This document shows, one piece after another, positions 5,875 to 5,994 of a stretch of 5,994 nucleotides of DNA (positions are counted from its first letter, which is position 1; every line of letters begins with the position of its first letter). Source of the DNA: Candidatus Firestonebacteria bacterium RIFOXYA2_FULL_40_8 (GTDB lineage: Bacteria; Oederibacteriota; D2-FULL-39-29); contig MFGS01000078.1 in assembly GCA_001778355.1 (NCBI GenBank), positions 3,754 to 9,747 of the forward strand. The letters are read 5' to 3'. Both the position numbers and the translations under genes were made by a program. The notes under the pieces were generated by a model that saw only the letters and a list, made by a program, of their open reading frames with translations, was not told the DNA's origin and searched no databases.

Positions 5875-5897
5875 AAATACAATTAGAAATACAATTA
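5875..5897. repeat. Short direct repeat AAATACAATTA x2
   Basis: An 11-base direct repeat (5875-5885 and 5887-5897) with one base between copies, lying between the Shine-Dalgarno of paralog 2 and element E3. It is absent from the equivalent place upstream of paralog 1. It may be a local slippage duplication; no function is apparent. Confidence 0.6.
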
Positions 5898-5994
5898 CTA
5901 AGTATTAATGACGACTAATAACCTACAAAGACCTAAGTACTAATGACTATTGACTAGTGACTATTTAATGTAGGCGGTAAAAGCACCGCCGATA
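5893..5994. repeat. Composite repeat element E3, partial (cut by window edge)
   Basis: Left part of a third copy of the element: an outer segment like that of E2 (ACTAAGTATTAATGACGACTA), then a 40-bp stretch (5928-5967) identical to 4861-4900, then hairpin A3. Hairpin B and the right arm, if present, lie beyond the window. The arrangement relative to the start of paralog 2 is the same as E2 relative to paralog 1. Confidence 0.8.
5973..5990 (-). other. Hairpin A3
   Basis: Stem GGCGGT (5973-5978) with ACCGCC (5985-5990) and a 6-base loop. It has the same stem as A1 although its flanking arm is of the E2 type. It lies 4 bases from the window end. Confidence 0.75.

Overview
This looks like a chromosomal segment from an uncultivated, probably Gram-negative bacterium. 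By eye it is moderately AT-rich, carries envelope-polysaccharide genes, and has strong Shine-Dalgarno sites. The gene content would suit a candidate-phylum lineage such as Omnitrophota, Elusimicrobiota or Firestonebacteria, but nothing here fixes the taxonomy, so that is a low-confidence guess. All five supported genes lie on the minus strand. In transcription order (right to left) they are two tandem paralogous metal-dependent amidohydrolases, a type II 3-dehydroquinate dehydratase (aroQ), a very large O-antigen-ligase-type membrane protein, and the N-terminal part of a family 2 glycosyltransferase cut by the window edge.

Region 1-3847 is tightly packed. aroQ ends 4 nt before the GTG start of the ligase-like protein, whose stop codon overlaps the glycosyltransferase ATG (ATGA). 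These three are almost certainly co-transcribed and translationally coupled. The 1042-residue ligase-like protein contains two successive O-antigen-ligase-type membrane modules followed by a C-terminal TPR domain. The first module lacks the arginine of the SRG-type motif that the second keeps. With the glycosyltransferase next door, a role in surface glycan assembly is likely.

Region 3848-5994 has a different character. Two amidohydrolases of 263 and 264 residues share metal ligands and a 60-residue identical block, and they are separated and flanked by repeat-rich spacers of about 160, 260 and at least 130 bp. Each spacer holds the same composite element: arms made of degenerate 7-bp repeats (consensus near TGACNAT), a hairpin A (GGCG.. 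with ..CGCC) and, where complete, a hairpin B (CGCGGG with CCCGCG). The two complete elements have inverted arms that match within an element but differ between elements. Hairpin A shows paired base changes between copies. Hairpin B in one copy is fully paired only in the minus-strand transcript. This multi-copy element is the least explained part of the window. It may be a MITE-like mobile repeat, a structured RNA module of the transcript, or both. A third, truncated copy at the right edge suggests that the pattern continues beyond the window.

No RNA genes, CRISPR arrays, transposase genes or convincing intrinsic terminators were seen. No gene-free stretch exceeds 300 bp.
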